Source: JBKPIY01 sp046730475 (GTDB lineage Bacteria > Actinomycetota > Thermoleophilia > Solirubrobacterales > 70-9). Taken from it: a stretch of 21,434 nucleotides of DNA. Location of the stretch: positions 1 through 21,434 of the forward strand of contig JBKPIY010000003.1 in NCBI GenBank assembly GCA_046730475.1. Reading direction: 5' to 3'. The notes under the pieces are model-generated. The model ran no database searches and was not told where the DNA came from. It was given only the letters and a program-made list of their open reading frames with translations. The position numbers were made by a program, and so were the translations under genes. Numbering within the stretch: the first letter of the stretch is position 1; every line of letters begins with the position of its first letter. Below, piece by piece: positions 21,393 through 21,434 of this stretch.

Positions 21393-21434
21393 GCGACCGG
21401 GTCCGTCAGCGTCTCAATCCCCCGCGTGGGCGGC

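Overview
The window is very GC-rich bacterial DNA (about 70% by eye) with frequent GTG starts, 4-base start/stop overlaps and long spurious antisense reading frames. Gene content (DUF5679 mini-protein, WS/DGAT acyltransferase, RTX-like secreted protein with a C-terminal Cys pair, actinobacterial-style c-di-AMP riboswitch in front of a cell-wall peptidase) suggests a deep-branching actinobacterium such as Thermoleophilia/Solirubrobacterales. That placement is an inference and no rRNA is present to test it.

Layout. 1-245 holds no convincing gene. 246-1606 (minus strand) is an ECF sigma factor followed, with a 4-base overlap, by a membrane protein that is probably its anti-sigma partner. 1607-1966 is a structured non-coding stretch with three tandem ~21-24 base units and a strong hairpin with a T tract pointing to the plus strand. 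1967-3130 (minus) is a thiolase. 3225-6403 (plus) carries a coiled-coil membrane protein, a 48-residue DUF5679 protein, a cupredoxin-fold lipoprotein lacking copper ligands, a lone PAS domain and an MBL-fold hydrolase. 6439-7848 (minus) is an amidase. 7960-8658 (plus) is a secreted RTX-like repeat protein closed by a hairpin terminator.

8826-8985 is a c-di-AMP (ydaO/yuaA) riboswitch directly abutting a secreted M23 peptidase (about 8997-9851). Converging on it is a minus-strand operon: degenerate MBL-fold protein, Nudix hydrolase, MsrA (11571-10032). From 11722 to 21358 everything is on the plus strand: DUF429 protein, multi-pass membrane protein, GalU-type uridylyltransferase, a four-gene OpuC/OpuB-like osmolyte ABC transporter (ATPase with CBS domains, two permeases, lipoprotein), WS/DGAT acyltransferase, class III aminotransferase and a stand-alone LigD-type 3'-phosphoesterase.

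Together the genes cover envelope and osmotic homeostasis (riboswitch plus M23, osmolyte importer, GalU), oxidative repair/sanitation (MsrA, Nudix), lipid metabolism (thiolase, WS/DGAT) and DNA end processing (PE domain). I see no phage, transposon, CRISPR array, tRNA or rRNA. Most of the window is ordinary chromosomal content. The points most worth a second look are the riboswitch/start-codon arrangement, the structured plus-strand element at 1700-1922, and several family members that have lost metal ligands.
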